A stretch of 64,000 nucleotides of DNA from Anaeramoeba flamelloides (GCA_027625915.1 JANTQA010000023.1:14942001-15006000); one strand, 5' to 3'; shown: positions 51,082 to 64,000, counted from the stretch's first letter. Notes: a model not told the origin generated them from the sequence alone. Numbers and translations: made by a program.

Positions 51082-51552
51082 TCTATGTGATTATTATTGT
51101 TTTTGGATTGATGGTATATTAATTTAAACATGTTTAATCTCATAAATGATTATTCTATTAAGAGTCGATTTATAATTTTTAAATTTTGGTTCTTAAAAAA
51201 AAAAAGATATTATTAATTATAATAAACAATTTTACTAATATTTACTTTTAAAATTCGTTTCAGCGATTATTTGAAGGTACATATCTTTTACAATTTGATA
51301 TATAAAAGAAATTATTTTTGAATCAGTCAAAAGGAATGTCAGTCAGAGTTAAATCATAACATAGAGTTGAAAATTCAATCATAATAAAAAAGATGTTCGC
51401 TATTGGGATTTTTGAGATTCTTATCTGTAAAAGAAAAATTGGAAAAACTCTGACCAAAAGAAAATCATCTTCGATAAACATATTCCACAACTTTCTATTT
51501 TTTCTCATAATCAAATTAAATGTTTCATTTTTTTTAAAAATAACTTTCTTTT

Positions 51553-52092
51553 ATGAAGTCACTTATTTTCATCAATTTAGCCTTGGTAATCTGTTTTGTA
51601 TTATTACCAAATTTTGTAGAACCAAAACTAACAAAATTAACTTCAAAAAATTATGAAAGATATCTTGGAGAAAAAAGCACAAAGCCTTGCTTTATCCTTT
51701 TAACTTCTGACAAGTGCGAGTATTGTGACAAAATGGAGATGTTATTCACACAACTCCAAAACGAAATGCCACAAATGGAATTTTTATCAATCAATATCGT
51801 GAAGGAACTTGCAACAACTTTAAAAATTACTAACGAGCCAAAGCAGCCTTCTTATTATATCGGCCAAGACGGTATGTTTTCACAGTATTTAATCCCTGGT
51901 TCACCTGATCTAATTATTGAAGATTTCAAAGAATTAATCAAAAAAGATAAAGTTCTGGTTGTCGACAAAAAAAATAGAATTGAATTTAATAAAGAAGAAA
52001 AAACAAAACTACTTATTTACCAACCAAATTTTGAGTAAGAGTCATAATTTTTATTTTTATTCCAGACTTTGTTTTTTTCTTTTTTTTTTTTT

Positions 52093-52150
<58 letters not shown>

Positions 52151-55100
52151 TTTATTTTATTTTTATGAATCTTTTTAAAGACAATCGGAAGATTAACAAA
52201 AAAATTTAATTTTTTACTTTTTTACTTTTTACTCTTTTTATTCCAAAACTCTATTTTATTTGTTGAAATAATTTTCTTTGATAAAACCCTAAAAATTTAA
52301 AGACCAAACAACCAAGGAATTGCTGGAATTATTGCACGTCATTACCAATTTGAATTAGTTGTTGCTGTTACGACCACAAAAGCAATTGCAAAGGGTTACA
52401 ACTTGATAAATAAAGATCAAGCTGTCTTAATTAAAAATGGAGAAAAAAATATGTACTTTAAGGAGAAATTAGTCTTACCACAATTTAAGGAATGGGTTGA
52501 CAAAAATAAAAATTCGATAGTCACCAAAATTGATAATCTTATGTTTAAAAGAATGGCCTTTAATACATTTGAAGCACAATTAATCTTTATTTCAAATCCA
52601 AACCAAAAAACAAAAGAAATCAAAGCCATTAAGCGTGTTGGTAACTGGCTCGAAAAACTTAAAAAAGAAGATCAAACCCCAAAAACAATTTCCAATCTTC
52701 ACATTTATTGGATAGATAAATCTCTTGAGAGCGATTCAATGAACTTTTTGTCTCTCAAAGAAAATGAAAATTTACCACTTTTATTGATTTGGAACATGAA
52801 CGATAATATCAATTTTAGATATGACGGAACAGTTTTCACTGTGAAAAAAATAAAAGAATGGATTTTAAAATGGAGTGCTGGCCAAATCGATAAGTATATC
52901 AAAAGTTCAGAGCCACCCATAGATAACGATGGCCCAATTACTATATTGACTGCAAAAACCTTTGACGAAATTGTTTTGAAGTCTGACGATTTTTGGTTAG
53001 TCGAATTTATGGCTGATTGGTTTGTTTTTATTTTTATTCTTATTTTTTTTATTTTCTTTTATTTCTTGATTGATCTCTACTTTCGTAAATTGAACAAAAA
53101 GATGTTTTTATTTCGATTTGGAAAATTAAAATTGAAAAACAATATTATCACTATTAAAAAAAACCTCAATTGATCGAAATTAATGCAAGAATCGTTAAAA
53201 TTACTTTAAAATATTTTGAAGATTTTCAGAAATTACATTAAAAATCAAAGAGTTAATGGGGAAAATAACAAAGGGTATAGTAAAAGAAAAAGAAAAAGAA
53301 AAATAATTAAAAAGGGAAAGAAAAATGTATGAACTAATAAATCTAATTCTTTATGTAATGATTTTTAAAAAAAAATTGAGAAAAACCTACTTCTCTATTT
53401 TTCTAAGAAAATAAGTGAATTGCATGTTATTACATTATTAGCTTAAATTTATATTTTTCTCTGTTGTTTTTTGAAAAAAAATTCCAGCTTAATCAATTTG
53501 CATCAATAATTTGGAGTCTAAACATAAAAAAGAAAACAATATCTTTCGATAAATAAAAGTGGTTTATATCGAAAATTATCATTTATTTAAACAAATATTT
53601 TAAAATATTGAATTACATAGCCAACAAATTTTCAATTTCAGTTTTTTTTATTTCCAAAAATTAACCAATAAAAAAAAAAAAAAACGAAAAAAATATGATT
53701 CTAAACTCTATTTCAAAAATTGTGACTCACCTGAAATAATAAATTGAAATATATATATATATATATATATTTCCTTTAGTATTCAAGAACAACTAATAAT
53801 TAAATCTGATTTTTATAATTCACTTTCAAATCATTCTAAATATATCAAAACCTGATATTTTAAAAATTAAAAAAAATAAAAACCAAAAAATAAAAAAAAG
53901 TGAGTCAAAATTTTAGAAATGAGCCTTGCAGGATTTTTTATTACTGAACAATCACTGAAAAAAAGTTAGCATTAAGATTTTTTGAAAATAATTAAATTCA
54001 TTTTAAAAGAAATTTTATTGTGTAAATTTTCTTTATTATTATTTGTCTTTTCGAAGATCTTTTTTTTTTTTTCCACTTAATCTTTTTTTAATTAAAAACA
54101 AGTATCATAAATAAAAAAAAGAAGGAAAAAAATAAAAAGAAAAAGAAAAAAAAAATAAAAAGAAAAACTGAAATTTGAAAAAAAAAAGGAAAAAAAAAAA
54201 AGATAAAGAAAAAGAAAAACAAAAATTTGAAAAAGCAAAACAACTTTTCCCAAATTAGAAAAAATGAAACCACATAATCCTAAAATTTGAATACATTTTT
54301 TTGATAAGAATATGGGATAAACCCTCAAAAAAAATCCATTAACTTTATAAAGTAAGTCAAAATTTTTGAAAAATAGTTTAGTATAAAAATAGTAGTGTGT
54401 ATAAATAAAAATCCATTACTATTTAATCACTAATATTCACTAAATTCATTTTAAAAAAGGTAAAAAAATAAAGTTTTGAAAGGTGTCAATTGAACAGTTT
54501 AAAAATATAAAAAGAATAATTATGTGAAATGTGTTGAAAACATGTTTATAACAATTTTCTATCATGATTTTAATTAAAAAAAGAAAATTTTGAATTTTGT
54601 TAAAAAATAATTAAGAGAAGAAATACCAAACAAAAAATATACAGTTGTTTTAAAAAGGTGTGGAATAAAACTTTATAAAAGTGTATTCAAATTGTCTCAT
54701 TCATCTAAATTAAACATTTTAGGTAACACTTTTTTATAACATATTTTGACAATTCCTTTTTAATTTTTTTATTCAATAAAAACTTTTCCCATTCCAAAAA
54801 GGCTTTGCATTCAAATTCTTTCTTTCTTTTTTTTTAAAAAAAAACAATATGTGAAAAATTGAATTTATAAAGAGATGTATTAAATTCCAACCTTAATAAC
54901 TCATTATATTTTGAGGAGTTCGTGAGTATTAATAATAGTCATTAGCCAAATTGAGATCCAAAATTATAACATACCGAAAAATTCGAAAAAATTGAGAAAA
55001 ATTTTTAGTACAATTTCCATTTTTGAAATCTCTTAACTCTACTTTTAAAACAGTTCTTGAAAAAGAATATTATGAAGAACAACTAATTTTACAAAGTTTT

Positions 55101-56089
55101 ATAACATTTAAACCAATAAAATGCTTTCTTCAAAGCTAAGGTTAAAAAATTTTCAAAATCAAAAATGAAGCAAAAATTTTTCAAACATTTGTTTGAATTT
55201 ATCAGTATTATTGGTTGAGCCGATAAGATCAAAAAATGTACCAAATCAATTATTTTTTTGAAAAAGCTAGGGAATCAGCAACTAAATGAGAAAGAAATAT
55301 AAACATATCAAAAGTTGCAATCTTACGCTGAAAATTATTTATTTGTCTCAAAATTGAGATCTAAATTTTTCCAAACCAGTGCTTTTTATTTTTTAATATT
55401 TTCTCCTTTTTAAGAAATAAGAAGAAAAAACAGTTGCATAACGAATAGTGCCCTAATATTGCCAATAGGGTGATATTTTCAATAATGATTATACATTTCT
55501 AGGTTTACTAAGAATTTTAGTTATGTTACTATTATTGAAGTAAAAGTACCTTATTAAAAATTCGACAACTATTTAGAGATAGGTTATGATTATTTATCCA
55601 AACACAAATATATATATATATATATATATATAACCTTGCTCTTGTTTGGAATTGTAAAATTAAAATATATTTGTTACTGTTAATAATGTTTTGTTTCGGT
55701 TAATTGTTCAAACGAATTTGTTTTGCTTTAAAGTTGGTGATCCATTCACAAATAAATAAATTTAATTGCTAATTCAATTTTTATTCTAAAATATTATTAT
55801 TTGTGTTTTTATTTAAAATATTATTCTTATTAGGTGTTCTCATTGTAAAAAGTTACAACCAATCTACGAAGAATTGGCAGAATGGGCACAAGATATCGAT
55901 GGTCTTAGAATTGGTCAAATGAATGGCGGCGAAAATGATATTAAAGACGAATATGATATAAAGGGATTCCCATCATTATTATGGTTTGGTAAAAATAAAC
56001 AAAAATTCGAACGTTTTAATAAAGCTAGAGAATTAAGCGCATTTAAAGAATTTATTCTAGAAAGACTTCCTTCAAAAAAGGAACTCTAA
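51553..56089 (+). CDS. protein disulfide isomerase, ER-retained
   Basis: Exons 51553-52034, 52303-53019 and 55834-56089 join in phase: GA|GTAAGA to AAAG|A, then TG|GTTTGT to TTAG|G. They give 484 residues, about the length of classical a-b-b'-a' PDI. Residues 1-23 form a signal peptide. The first thioredoxin-like domain has CEYC at 55-58 and a QPS cis-proline loop. The middle region has no active cysteines, as in b and b'. The last domain has FMADWCSHCKKL (CSHC at 401-404) and GFPSL. The protein ends KKEL, an ER-retrieval signal of the KDEL type. The second splice junction falls inside the active-site Trp codon. PDIs form and reshuffle disulfides in the ER. CEYC and CSHC in place of CGHC should shift the redox behaviour (inference). 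The second donor, GTTTGT, is weaker than the others seen here. Confidence 0.92.
52035..52302 (+). other. 268-nt PDI intron 1 with a T54 run
   Basis: The donor GTAAGA and acceptor AAAG are set by phase. An uninterrupted run of about 54 T fills 52095-52148, the longest homopolymer in the window. It is a likely site of length variation and of assembly error. Confidence 0.85.
53020..55833 (+). other. 2814-nt PDI intron 2
   Basis: This separates the two halves of the final thioredoxin-like domain. It holds TA runs at 53747-53770 and 55609-55632, a diverged single arm of hairpin family B at 55050-55170, and A/T homopolymers. No gene is seen inside. Confidence 0.85.
55050..55170. mobile_element. 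family B, single diverged arm
   Basis: ACATTTAAACCAATAAAATG and flanking sequence match the right arm of the 46.8-47.4 kb hairpin (ACATTTAGACCAATGAAATT), followed by a matching run of TTTTCAAAA. The other arm is not visible. Confidence 0.45.
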
Positions 56090-57787
56090 AAATTTTAAAA
56101 TAAATAGACTTACAAGTTTTTATATTTTTCAATATTGTTACAGAAATATATTTTTTCTTTAGTGTAGTTTTTAAATATATAATATCACAAAAATTTTTTT
56201 TAATAGTAAAAATATCTATTTTATTACAAAATGATTTCGGTTTCAAATAAATTCTTTCTTTTCGATTATTTGATTTTTTCCTTTTTTTTTTTTTTTTTTT
56301 AATTCTGATTTTTTATTAAATCGCGCAAACAAATATGAACAACTAAAAAATCGAAAGTTTGTAATAAAATAATAATTATATTTTATTACAATTTACCATT
56401 AATTTATAATCAAAACTTTGAAATCACCTATTAATTTTATTTCTCGAACTTTTATATATGTCTTTCACTACAATTTCAGTATTTTTTATTTTTTCTAATT
56501 TCCAGTAATCGAAACCAAATATAATATTGAATCTTCTGCCAATATTAAAAATTGAAAAATTGTTGATCAATAAAATAATAAAGAAAAAATTCAAAGATAA
56601 TAAACTGAAACATTTTTTAATTAATGTGAAAGCATAATTAAAAATATATACATTTAAATTGAATTAAGAGTTACTTATTGAAATTTAAATTTAACAATGT
56701 TAACAAATTTTAGATACTCTGTTTTTTGATCATAAGAGATTGATACAAAATATATTTAGATTGAAAAACAAAAAGTCTTGAAATACTACAATTTTTCGAA
56801 AATTAAAAAGGTATTTATTATTTTTGGAATATTTTTTTTGGAGAACAACCATTTCAATTTCAAATTTAAACGGATAAAACGTTCTTTAGTTGATAATTAT
56901 GCTGAAACCCCAGTATTTAATTTCTTTTTTTTTGAAGTGAAATTTTCGAACCAGAATTAAATTTTTAATATGCATAGAGGATTTGGAACTCATTTTCATT
57001 GATGATATTTATTTTTTTTTTTGATTATTTATTACAAAGTGGGTTTTAAAATTTACAAATACACATCATGAATCAAATCGTTTGTTGCTTGAATGTTTGG
57101 TAGTAATTATATTTTATATCTTTTTTTGATTGAAGAATAGAACAAAAAAAAGAGATTTTGTATTTGTCAACCTATAGAAAGAATATTTTGATTTCAATTT
57201 TGGTTTTGAAACTTTTTTGTGTTGTGTTTTCCATAAAGCGCATAAAAAGGGAATTGTATATTTTCAAGAAAAGAAGTTTAATGAAATTTCCATTTTTTCC
57301 AAAAAAAAAATAAAATGGTTTTCGTTGTTTATTTGAATTTTAGAGAAAAAACAACTGTTCATCTCGATTGGGTCCTATCTTATAATTATTTTAATTTTAG
57401 TCACTAAAAAATAATATAACTTTGAAAATATTTTTATTTTTTTTTAAATTTTGAGCAAAAGATTATGGGGGTTTGTTGAACTCAAATAGTGAATTAAGGG
57501 TTGATTTTAATAATATTCTAATCAAATTTAGATGTTTCTACCCCTTTAAACAAACTCTTTAAGAAAAAAAAATATTCATGTATATTAAGACAAAAATTGA
57601 CTCTTGAAACGAAAAAATGAAGGAAAAAAAAAGCAATAAGTAAAAAAAATAAAAAAAAACTTGATGAAATAAGATAAAATGATATGATCTAGAAATTTTA
57701 AATTTATTTTAACAAGAAGATTTGCTATCAATTATAGAATTTGTAATAGTTATTCAATAAAAATTGCCCCTGTAACTGGAAAATATG

Positions 57788-57908
<121 letters not shown>

Positions 57909-58573
57909 ATTTATATATAAATTATGAAATATTCAGCTAAAAATAAAAAAAAAAATATATATTTAAATGAAATAAATAAATGCTATTAAAAAGAAATTTG
58001 AAAAATTCAGAACTCATGTAAGTATTTAAATAACTCATTTTTGTACTTTTTCAATATTAAAAAAATTAATTTTTTGTTTAGAATTTTATTTTGATAAAAA
58101 ATGAAAAAAATTCTATGCTGTGATCTTTTAATTTTTTTTTACAATAAAGTAACTATTCCAAAAAAATGTTTAAATTTTTTAATTTTTTCCTACTAAAGTA
58201 GAATATTGTGCTAATCGCAAATAATTGATAAAATTGAAGATTGTTTATTTATAATTTAAAAGAAAATTCTTTTAAAAAAGGGTATGAAAATAATTTGCTG
58301 GATGGTAAGTACTTTAGAATATTATGATTGTTATTATTGGTTTATAAATGTGTTTAAATTATTTTTGATGAATCATTTAGGAATCAATGATCATTCATTT
58401 TCTTATCAATAAAATAAATAAAAAATATTATAAATGAAACTGTAAAAAAGGTTAAACAATTTCTTTTATGGGATGAATTATTAAGGTAAAAATATAATAA
58501 ATGAATGTTTAATGTATTGAAAAGAATAAAATTGGTTTTATATTCAAATGTTTTCTTGTCGTGTGTTGATATA

Positions 58574-58770
58574 CAGTTACTTTCACTTTTAAGGTACAAA
58601 ATATCAACGAAATTTAAGGCACAAAAAAAATCTCAAATTAAAGCACAAAATTCAAATTCTAGTAAAAATAAATTGTAAAAAAAAAAATTCCAAATTTTGT
58701 GCTTTAATTTGAGATTTTTTTGTGCCTTAAATTTCGTTAATAGTTTGTGCCTTAAAAGTGAAACTGACTG
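58574..58770. mobile_element. mariner-like MITE, copy A6
   Basis: It opens CAGTTACTTTCACTTTTAAG and ends AAAAGTGAAACTGACTG, 197 bp, with TA on both sides. The arms pair almost fully, and the sequence is very close to A2 and A3, so these three are probably the youngest copies. Confidence 0.9.
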
Positions 58771-61700
58771 TATAGACCCAGACTAGATAAGAAAATCTAT
58801 CAAAAAAAAATTTAAATAAAAATTTTTTGTAAAATAATTTAAAAATAATTAAAGGATTTATCAGAAATATTTATTGTTAATTTTTTTTTAATTCCAAAAA
58901 TCCCTTTTTTATGATAATGATTTTATGAATAAAGGAATTTTAAAAAATAATTATTGTTCAATAGATTAATATAATAATAGTTCTTATTTATATTGATACC
59001 GCAATATTGAATGGGTCAATTATTAATTTCAAAAGATCCAATTAGAAAAATCTTATTTAAATCTAATAAAAAATCCAAAAATACTTAACTACAAATAATT
59101 GTGTATTAAATTTTTTATGATGTATTTGTTATTATATATATATAGGAATATTTCTTCTTCAAAATGTTTTAGATCAATCATATTAAATAAATACAAATAT
59201 AAAATATTTTGAATAAAAAAAGAGATAATTTATTTTTATAAAAAAAAGTATTTAGAAACTCTTTTTTAAAAAAATAGTCCCAATCTAAAAGAAATGAGAA
59301 TTATCAGTAAAAAAACTTTGTTTTTTGAAAATCTCAAAATAAATATGACTTAGGCTTGGGGGGCTAATATAATTTTTAATAATTCTTAAAATCAATAAAA
59401 TACATAAGAAAGTCATATTAGGATAATAAAATATCTGTTATGATTCCTTTTAGAAAGTAATTTCTATCAAGAATGAATTATTATGTAATTTTAAAATAAA
59501 ATGATAAATGTAATTATGTTTGAATAAGATTATCGAATTTAAATATAAGGAAAGAATAACCAATTATAAAAACGGTTTCATCATTTTTTTGTCTTCATTA
59601 ACTGATAAAATAATTTTATTTTTAAATTAAAAATGTGTAGAAAAATAATTTTTACCATTTTTATATTTGTGTTTTTTAGTCACGAGTAAAATGTTAGATA
59701 TAAATACTTTTGAATTTAAGCAATTAGCAACATTTTAAATACTACCGAAATCGAAATATCTGATATTTTAATAAAAATTATATTGGTTTGGTAAAGTTCT
59801 AGATCACAAAAAAATTTTTTTTTAAAAAAAAATAAAACTGAAATTTTGCTAATATCAACAATTAAAATTTCAGAGAAAATTTTCCACAAAAAAATATTAA
59901 ATTTTTAGAAATTTATTCAATTTTTTAGGAGAATATTTTTTCAGATATAATAATAGTCATTTTCACTTTATATTTTCAGATTATCTATGTATGATACTTT
60001 TTAATTATTAGATTTTCACCATAATTGGAAAATATTCTTCAAATCTAAATTTTCTAGAGATCTCAAAAAATAATTATAATAATACTATTATATTCCAATT
60101 AAAAAATGAAAATTTTTAGTTCACTTCCCAAATATTGTTATAGTTTATCAACCAAAAGAAAACCCCAAAGATCTTTCCAACATCTTTTAGAAATGATATT
60201 TTTAGACTACAAATTAAACTTCCTTAGATAACTCTAAAACTTATATTTTACTCTGCTAATTTGATTGTTACAGTTATAATTAATATTCATTTTGGAACTT
60301 GAAATAAAAAATTTCATGTATTAATGGGAAAATAACAGTAATAAAAATAAATTTTCTAAATTCAATTTTAGAAAAGAGAATTCTGGTTTTATGAGTCTTT
60401 TTTATATTAATTTCTATTTAATACTGATATGTATATATATATATATATATTATAAAGTAATTCATTTTATTCTAAAATATTCTTTTAATATTATTAAAAA
60501 ATTTAATGTTATTAATTAAATTCTTTTTTTAGCCTTTCTTGAAATATTTTAGTAACTTATTTATTATTAATAAAATAATAAACTACCTTTTGTTATTCAT
60601 CTTACAAAACTGTCAAAATATTTTCTCGAAAATTCTTTTGAATGTTAATAAATACAAATATTCCCTTCTTTTAGAAGTGTTAAACTAGGATTTAAGTAAA
60701 CATTTTTTACAATATTTGCTCAACTTCAACGAATGAATTACTCAAAATATATAGGAACAATAAAATCAAGAAAGAAAATTATTTCTATTTTCTTTCCAAT
60801 CTTTATAATTCATTATTTTGTGAATTTTTAAAAATACTTTGAATTCATAATAATTATTAATTTCAAAGTATAATATTAATTTAGCCTTTTGAATTCAATT
60901 TCTAATCACTTTTAGTAAAATGTGTAATTATTTGGAATTGTGAGATTCTATTTTATATGAGTAAATGGTAAATTATGATATTGTATTTAATACAAGTATT
61001 AAAAATTGAAACGAATTTCAAACTTTGCAACTTTACAGTAATTTTAAAATATTTGGGAATTAGAATAAATAATAATTTGATTAAACGAAGATCATCAAAG
61101 AAACAACCAATTTTGAAAAATAAACAAAAAAAAAAAAAAAAAACAGTGATCAGATCAATGGATATTTTTCTTTTGGTTTTAAACCCTATTGATGGATTGG
61201 TTGGACATTTGCTTTATAATACTTTTCAATTAAGGAATAATCCTTGAATCTCAACTTATTATAATATTAGATTTACTAACAATAAAAATACCAATATAAT
61301 AGTAATTTTTAAACATTTTCAATATTTTTTATTCTCTTAAATTAAAATAATCTCTTGAAATAATTATTTTTTCGAAACAGAAATTTAAATTATTTCACAA
61401 AAAAAGGGACAAAATAAAATGATAGATCTTAAGATTGTTTACCATTTCTTTTTTTTTTTTTTTTGATCTAGGTACATATTTTTTCTGCGAAATTTTAGAA
61501 CAATTTCTATAAGGATAAGATTCTTATACTAGAAGTCAACAATTTCACTTTTTTTTTATTTTAAAATTGTGTCTGAAAACTGTCTTGTTTATTTAGTTGT
61601 TTTTTTTTTTTGATTTTGAAAATTTAAAGTAACTTTTTAAAAACAATTTATATGATATTTTACCAACATAAAATAAAATATTATAATATAATGTTGATAT

Positions 61701-62114
61701 AAGTCAAAAAATTAAACAATTCAACGTTCCCCAAAGCAGATTAAAAAAATCAACTTAACATTCTATTGTGGCATTTTATTATACCTTTTAAATTAAAATT
61801 ACTAAATTGTTTTCCAACAAGTACTTAGAATCGTAAAAACAACTATACACACAAAGTAAAAAAAGTTCTTTACAAATTTTCTTTAAAAATAATAAAAAGT
61901 GAAAATTTTGACTTTAAGATGGGTACTCCATTAAAATAAACATTTACCTAATAATTCAATAAGTTTTCATAATATGCCAATGGGAATATAAACTCTTAAA
62001 GTGGTAATTAATAACTGTTCTAGATTTCTGATATGAGAAAAGGTGGTTTCTATTAAAATAAACTTTGTAAAAAGATATTTCCAAAAAATATTCCTTAATT
62101 TCGAATTTTCTTGT

Positions 62115-62162
62115 TCCTAAAATTTTGTTCACAGTTTATGCATTAAACTTGGTACTGACTGC
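62115..62162. mobile_element. mariner-like MITE, partial copy A8
   Basis: AAATTTTGTTCACAGTTTAT followed by GCATTAAACTTGGTACTGAC resembles the right end of the family; the left arm was not found. Confidence 0.4.
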
Positions 62163-62529
62163 ATTACTTTTAAATTATTTTTCTTCTTCCCTTTAATTTA
62201 TTTTGATAAATTTTTCTTTAATTACTGGTTTCTCTTTATAATTATTTTTTTTATCATTGTTAAAATTTTAATTTTTATGAAAATTCCTCAAAAATTTTGT
62301 GATTAATATTAAATTGTTCTTAGCAATATCTAATTTGTTTGAATATCCATCAACATGTTTATAATAAAGAAACCCCCCATCAATATTCTTAATAGACATT
62401 CAATATATACTATATTGATAAATTCAGATCTAAAAAAAGAGTAATATTAAAATAAATATTTTTATTTAATAAAAAAAAAAAATAAAATAAAATATAAAAA
62501 TATAAAAATTATTAATATTTTATTAATAT

Positions 62530-64000
62530 TTAATCATCTTCACTTGATGTTGTAGTATCGTCTCCAATGGATTCAACAATTTCATCATTATCAGTATCAT
62601 TTTTCTTCTCATTGCCATTATCAGTATCAGTATCATTTTTCTTCTCGTTGTCGGTCTCATTTTTCTTCTTATTAGTATTTAATTCGATATCTGAATTTGT
62701 GGTAAGGGAAGACGAATTCAAAATCTCTTTATTTAATTCATTATTTGAAATAGAGCTAGAACTTTGATCATTTTTATTTCCGTTTATTAAATCCTCGTCG
62801 GTATCATTTGATTGAAATTCTTGAAGAGGATCTGAGCGGAAAGTTTTATTAGTTAAAAAGGGTTTGATATATTTTCGATCAATGTGTAAAAATTTTGATT
62901 TTGATTTAATCTTTGGTGCGTTGTTCTGTTGCAGTTCATTGTTGTCAACATTTTTTGAATCTTTTTCCTGAAAGTTACATAGTTTGAGTAATGGAGGTGT
63001 CAATCCACCGCAAATAAATACCATGAAAAAAACGATCATGAGGGTTGTTGTAATGATGGTGTCTCCTGATGAACTTTCTGTGTAAAGCGATAACGCAAAG
63101 GCAATAGCACCCCTCAGGCCCGAAAAGTAAATCATAAATATTTCTTTATTTTTTAAGCGCTTCTGGGGCTTTTTAAACCAGTTGTTGATCCAGGAAAGAG
63201 GGTAAATGTTTAAGGCACGCCCAGCAAAGCAGAATAATAGCATGAAGCCAATCAAAGCCCAATCGTAAGAGTGTGAAAATGAAAAGGTTGCTAACCCAAG
63301 ATAAATAAAAATGAAAAGTTCTGACACCAATGCCAAGATGTGTACAAATTGCTTCGAATTGACCTTTGAAGCATCCGACAAATTATTGAAGGAATAGTGC
63401 GCATCAACAATCCCACAAAACACCACGGACGCGATCCCAGAAAGGCCAATTTCTTCGGCTAAAAAAAAGGAAAACCAGGCGCAAATTAGCAGAAAGGAGG
63501 TTTCCAAAGCAGGCGCGTCCCTGATCCTGGTGTGTTTCAGCATTAAGCTTGTGAACATGCCCATAAAGATCCCAATGGATAAGGATCCTAAAAAGACACC
63601 AATGAAAATGCCTATAGACTTGAAAACAAAGCCCGCGCCAAAGGTGTCTTGATCGAATTTTAAAAAGGTCTTCACCAGCACAATCGCGATCGCGTCGTTC
63701 ATGATCGACTCCCCAAAGACATTCGCAAACAAATTCATAGGCACGCCCATGTTCTTAAAAATGGCCAAGACCGAAACGGGATCTGTAGCGCTGACCAAGG
63801 AGCCAAAAATTAGGCAATCCCTGACACTTAAGTTGACCTTAACCCAATCCAATTTGACAAGAGCCATCAACATAAAAGAAATGAAAAGCGTCGAAATTAA
63901 AGTCCCCACAAAGGCAAACAAGAAAATGGAGAGTGAGTTTTTAAAAAAAGATTTCCTTTTCATATTATAACCAGACTCAAAGATGATTTGTGGTAAAAAA
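62530..64000 (-). CDS. Na+/H+ exchanger, CPA1/NHE family (partial, 5' part beyond window)
   Basis: The minus frame is open from the right edge to TAA at 62530, about 489 residues. The ATG at 63963 is internal: the residues just before it (FLPQIIFESGYN) belong to the conserved NHE block, so the N terminus lies off the window. Motifs match the eukaryotic NHE family: GSLVSATDPVSVLAIF, the ion-binding pair in GESIMNDAIAIVL, and YFSGLRGAIAFAL, with about eight membrane helices visible. The pattern is nearest to the endosomal NHE6/7/9-Nhx1 branch (inference from ATDPV and GLRGA blocks). It should exchange Na+ or K+ for H+ across an internal or plasma membrane. The tail (~350-489) is polar, Asn/Asp/Lys-rich, with an acidic end. 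Codons in the membrane part are clearly richer in G and C than neighbouring genes. Confidence 0.93.
   Translation of the reverse strand, partial: FLPQIIFESGYNMKRKSFFKNSLSIFLFAFVGTLISTLFISFMLMALVKLDWVKVNLSVRDCLIFGSLVSATDPVSVLAIFKNMGVPMNLFANVFGESIMNDAIAIVLVKTFLKFDQDTFGAGFVFKSIGIFIGVFLGSLSIGIFMGMFTSLMLKHTRIRDAPALETSFLLICAWFSFFLAEEIGLSGIASVVFCGIVDAHYSFNNLSDASKVNSKQFVHILALVSELFIFIYLGLATFSFSHSYDWALIGFMLLFCFAGRALNIYPLSWINNWFKKPQKRLKNKEIFMIYFSGLRGAIAFALSLYTESSSGDTIITTTLMIVFFMVFICGGLTPPLLKLCNFQEKDSKNVDNNELQQNNAPKIKSKSKFLHIDRKYIKPFLTNKTFRSDPLQEFQSNDTDEDLINGNKNDQSSSSISNNELNKEILNSSSLTTNSDIELNTNKKKNETDNEKKNDTDTDNGNEKKNDTDNDEIVESIGDDTTTSSEDD

Larger units (their letters stand above)
46005..51552. other. 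intergenic region rich in inverted repeats
   Basis: About 5.5 kb between the divergent four-TM and PDI genes. It contains the large hairpin B (46812-47357), a 55-bp degenerate tandem repeat (47605-47830), MITE A5, one arm of family C, and a reverse-transcriptase fossil at 50800-51081. No host gene is recognised. Confidence 0.6.

Noticed and set aside
60975-61247. Frame with YLGIRI and GLVGHLLY as a LINE fragment
   Set aside because: The motif is too short and the rest is low-complexity Lys; no supporting domain nearby.

Overview
The window is eukaryotic nuclear DNA from a very AT-rich protist. Nearly all non-coding sequence is A/T with long homopolymers and TA or TG microsatellites. Genes have GT-AG introns and use the standard code (TAA or TAG stops where visible). 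Proteins are rich in Lys, Glu and Asn. A Ras GTPase, a LisH-RasGEF, Lys/Glu low-complexity linkers and both tiny and very long introns would fit a free-living amoeboid protist. Anaeramoeba is my best guess, but that is an impression from protein style and not a test.

Layout, left to right: a Hook-domain coiled-coil protein (minus, three exons, 1936-4408); a LisH + RasGEF_N + CDC25 Ras exchange factor (minus, three visible exons over 9 kb, 6443-15381, 5' exon not found); an Arg/Gly-repeat protein (minus, 19419-20513); a classical Ras GTPase (plus, 23815-24511); a 1465-residue protein that looks like eight or nine tandem PH-like units (plus, 25630-30027); splicing factor SF3A3/Prp9 (plus, two exons split by a 3.2 kb intron, 33693-38818); a four-TM protein with two similar halves around a Lys/Glu linker (minus, 44622-46004); a secreted/ER PDI ending in KKEL (plus, three exons, 51553-56089); and the 3' part of an Na+/H+ exchanger running off the right edge (minus, 62530-64000).

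Eight introns could be defined by matching reading phase and family alignment. They fall into short ones (106, 110, 113 and 268 nt) and very long ones (2.8, 3.2, 3.3 and 3.8 kb). All four long introns contain inverted-repeat elements or pieces of them. The most abundant is a ~197 bp mariner-like MITE flanked by TA (six nearly full copies and two partial ones). At least three other hairpin families, each with a dispersed half copy, are also present. A short reverse-transcriptase fossil resembling DIRS-type retroelements lies near 50.9 kb.

The genes do not form an operon-like unit. Ras and a RasGEF are neighbours in the window (about 8 kb apart) and could be biochemical partners, but adjacency in a eukaryote is weak evidence. 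The most unusual items are the tandem PH-like protein, the two-fold four-TM protein, the two-finger SF3A3, and the system of inverted-repeat elements that fills the long introns.
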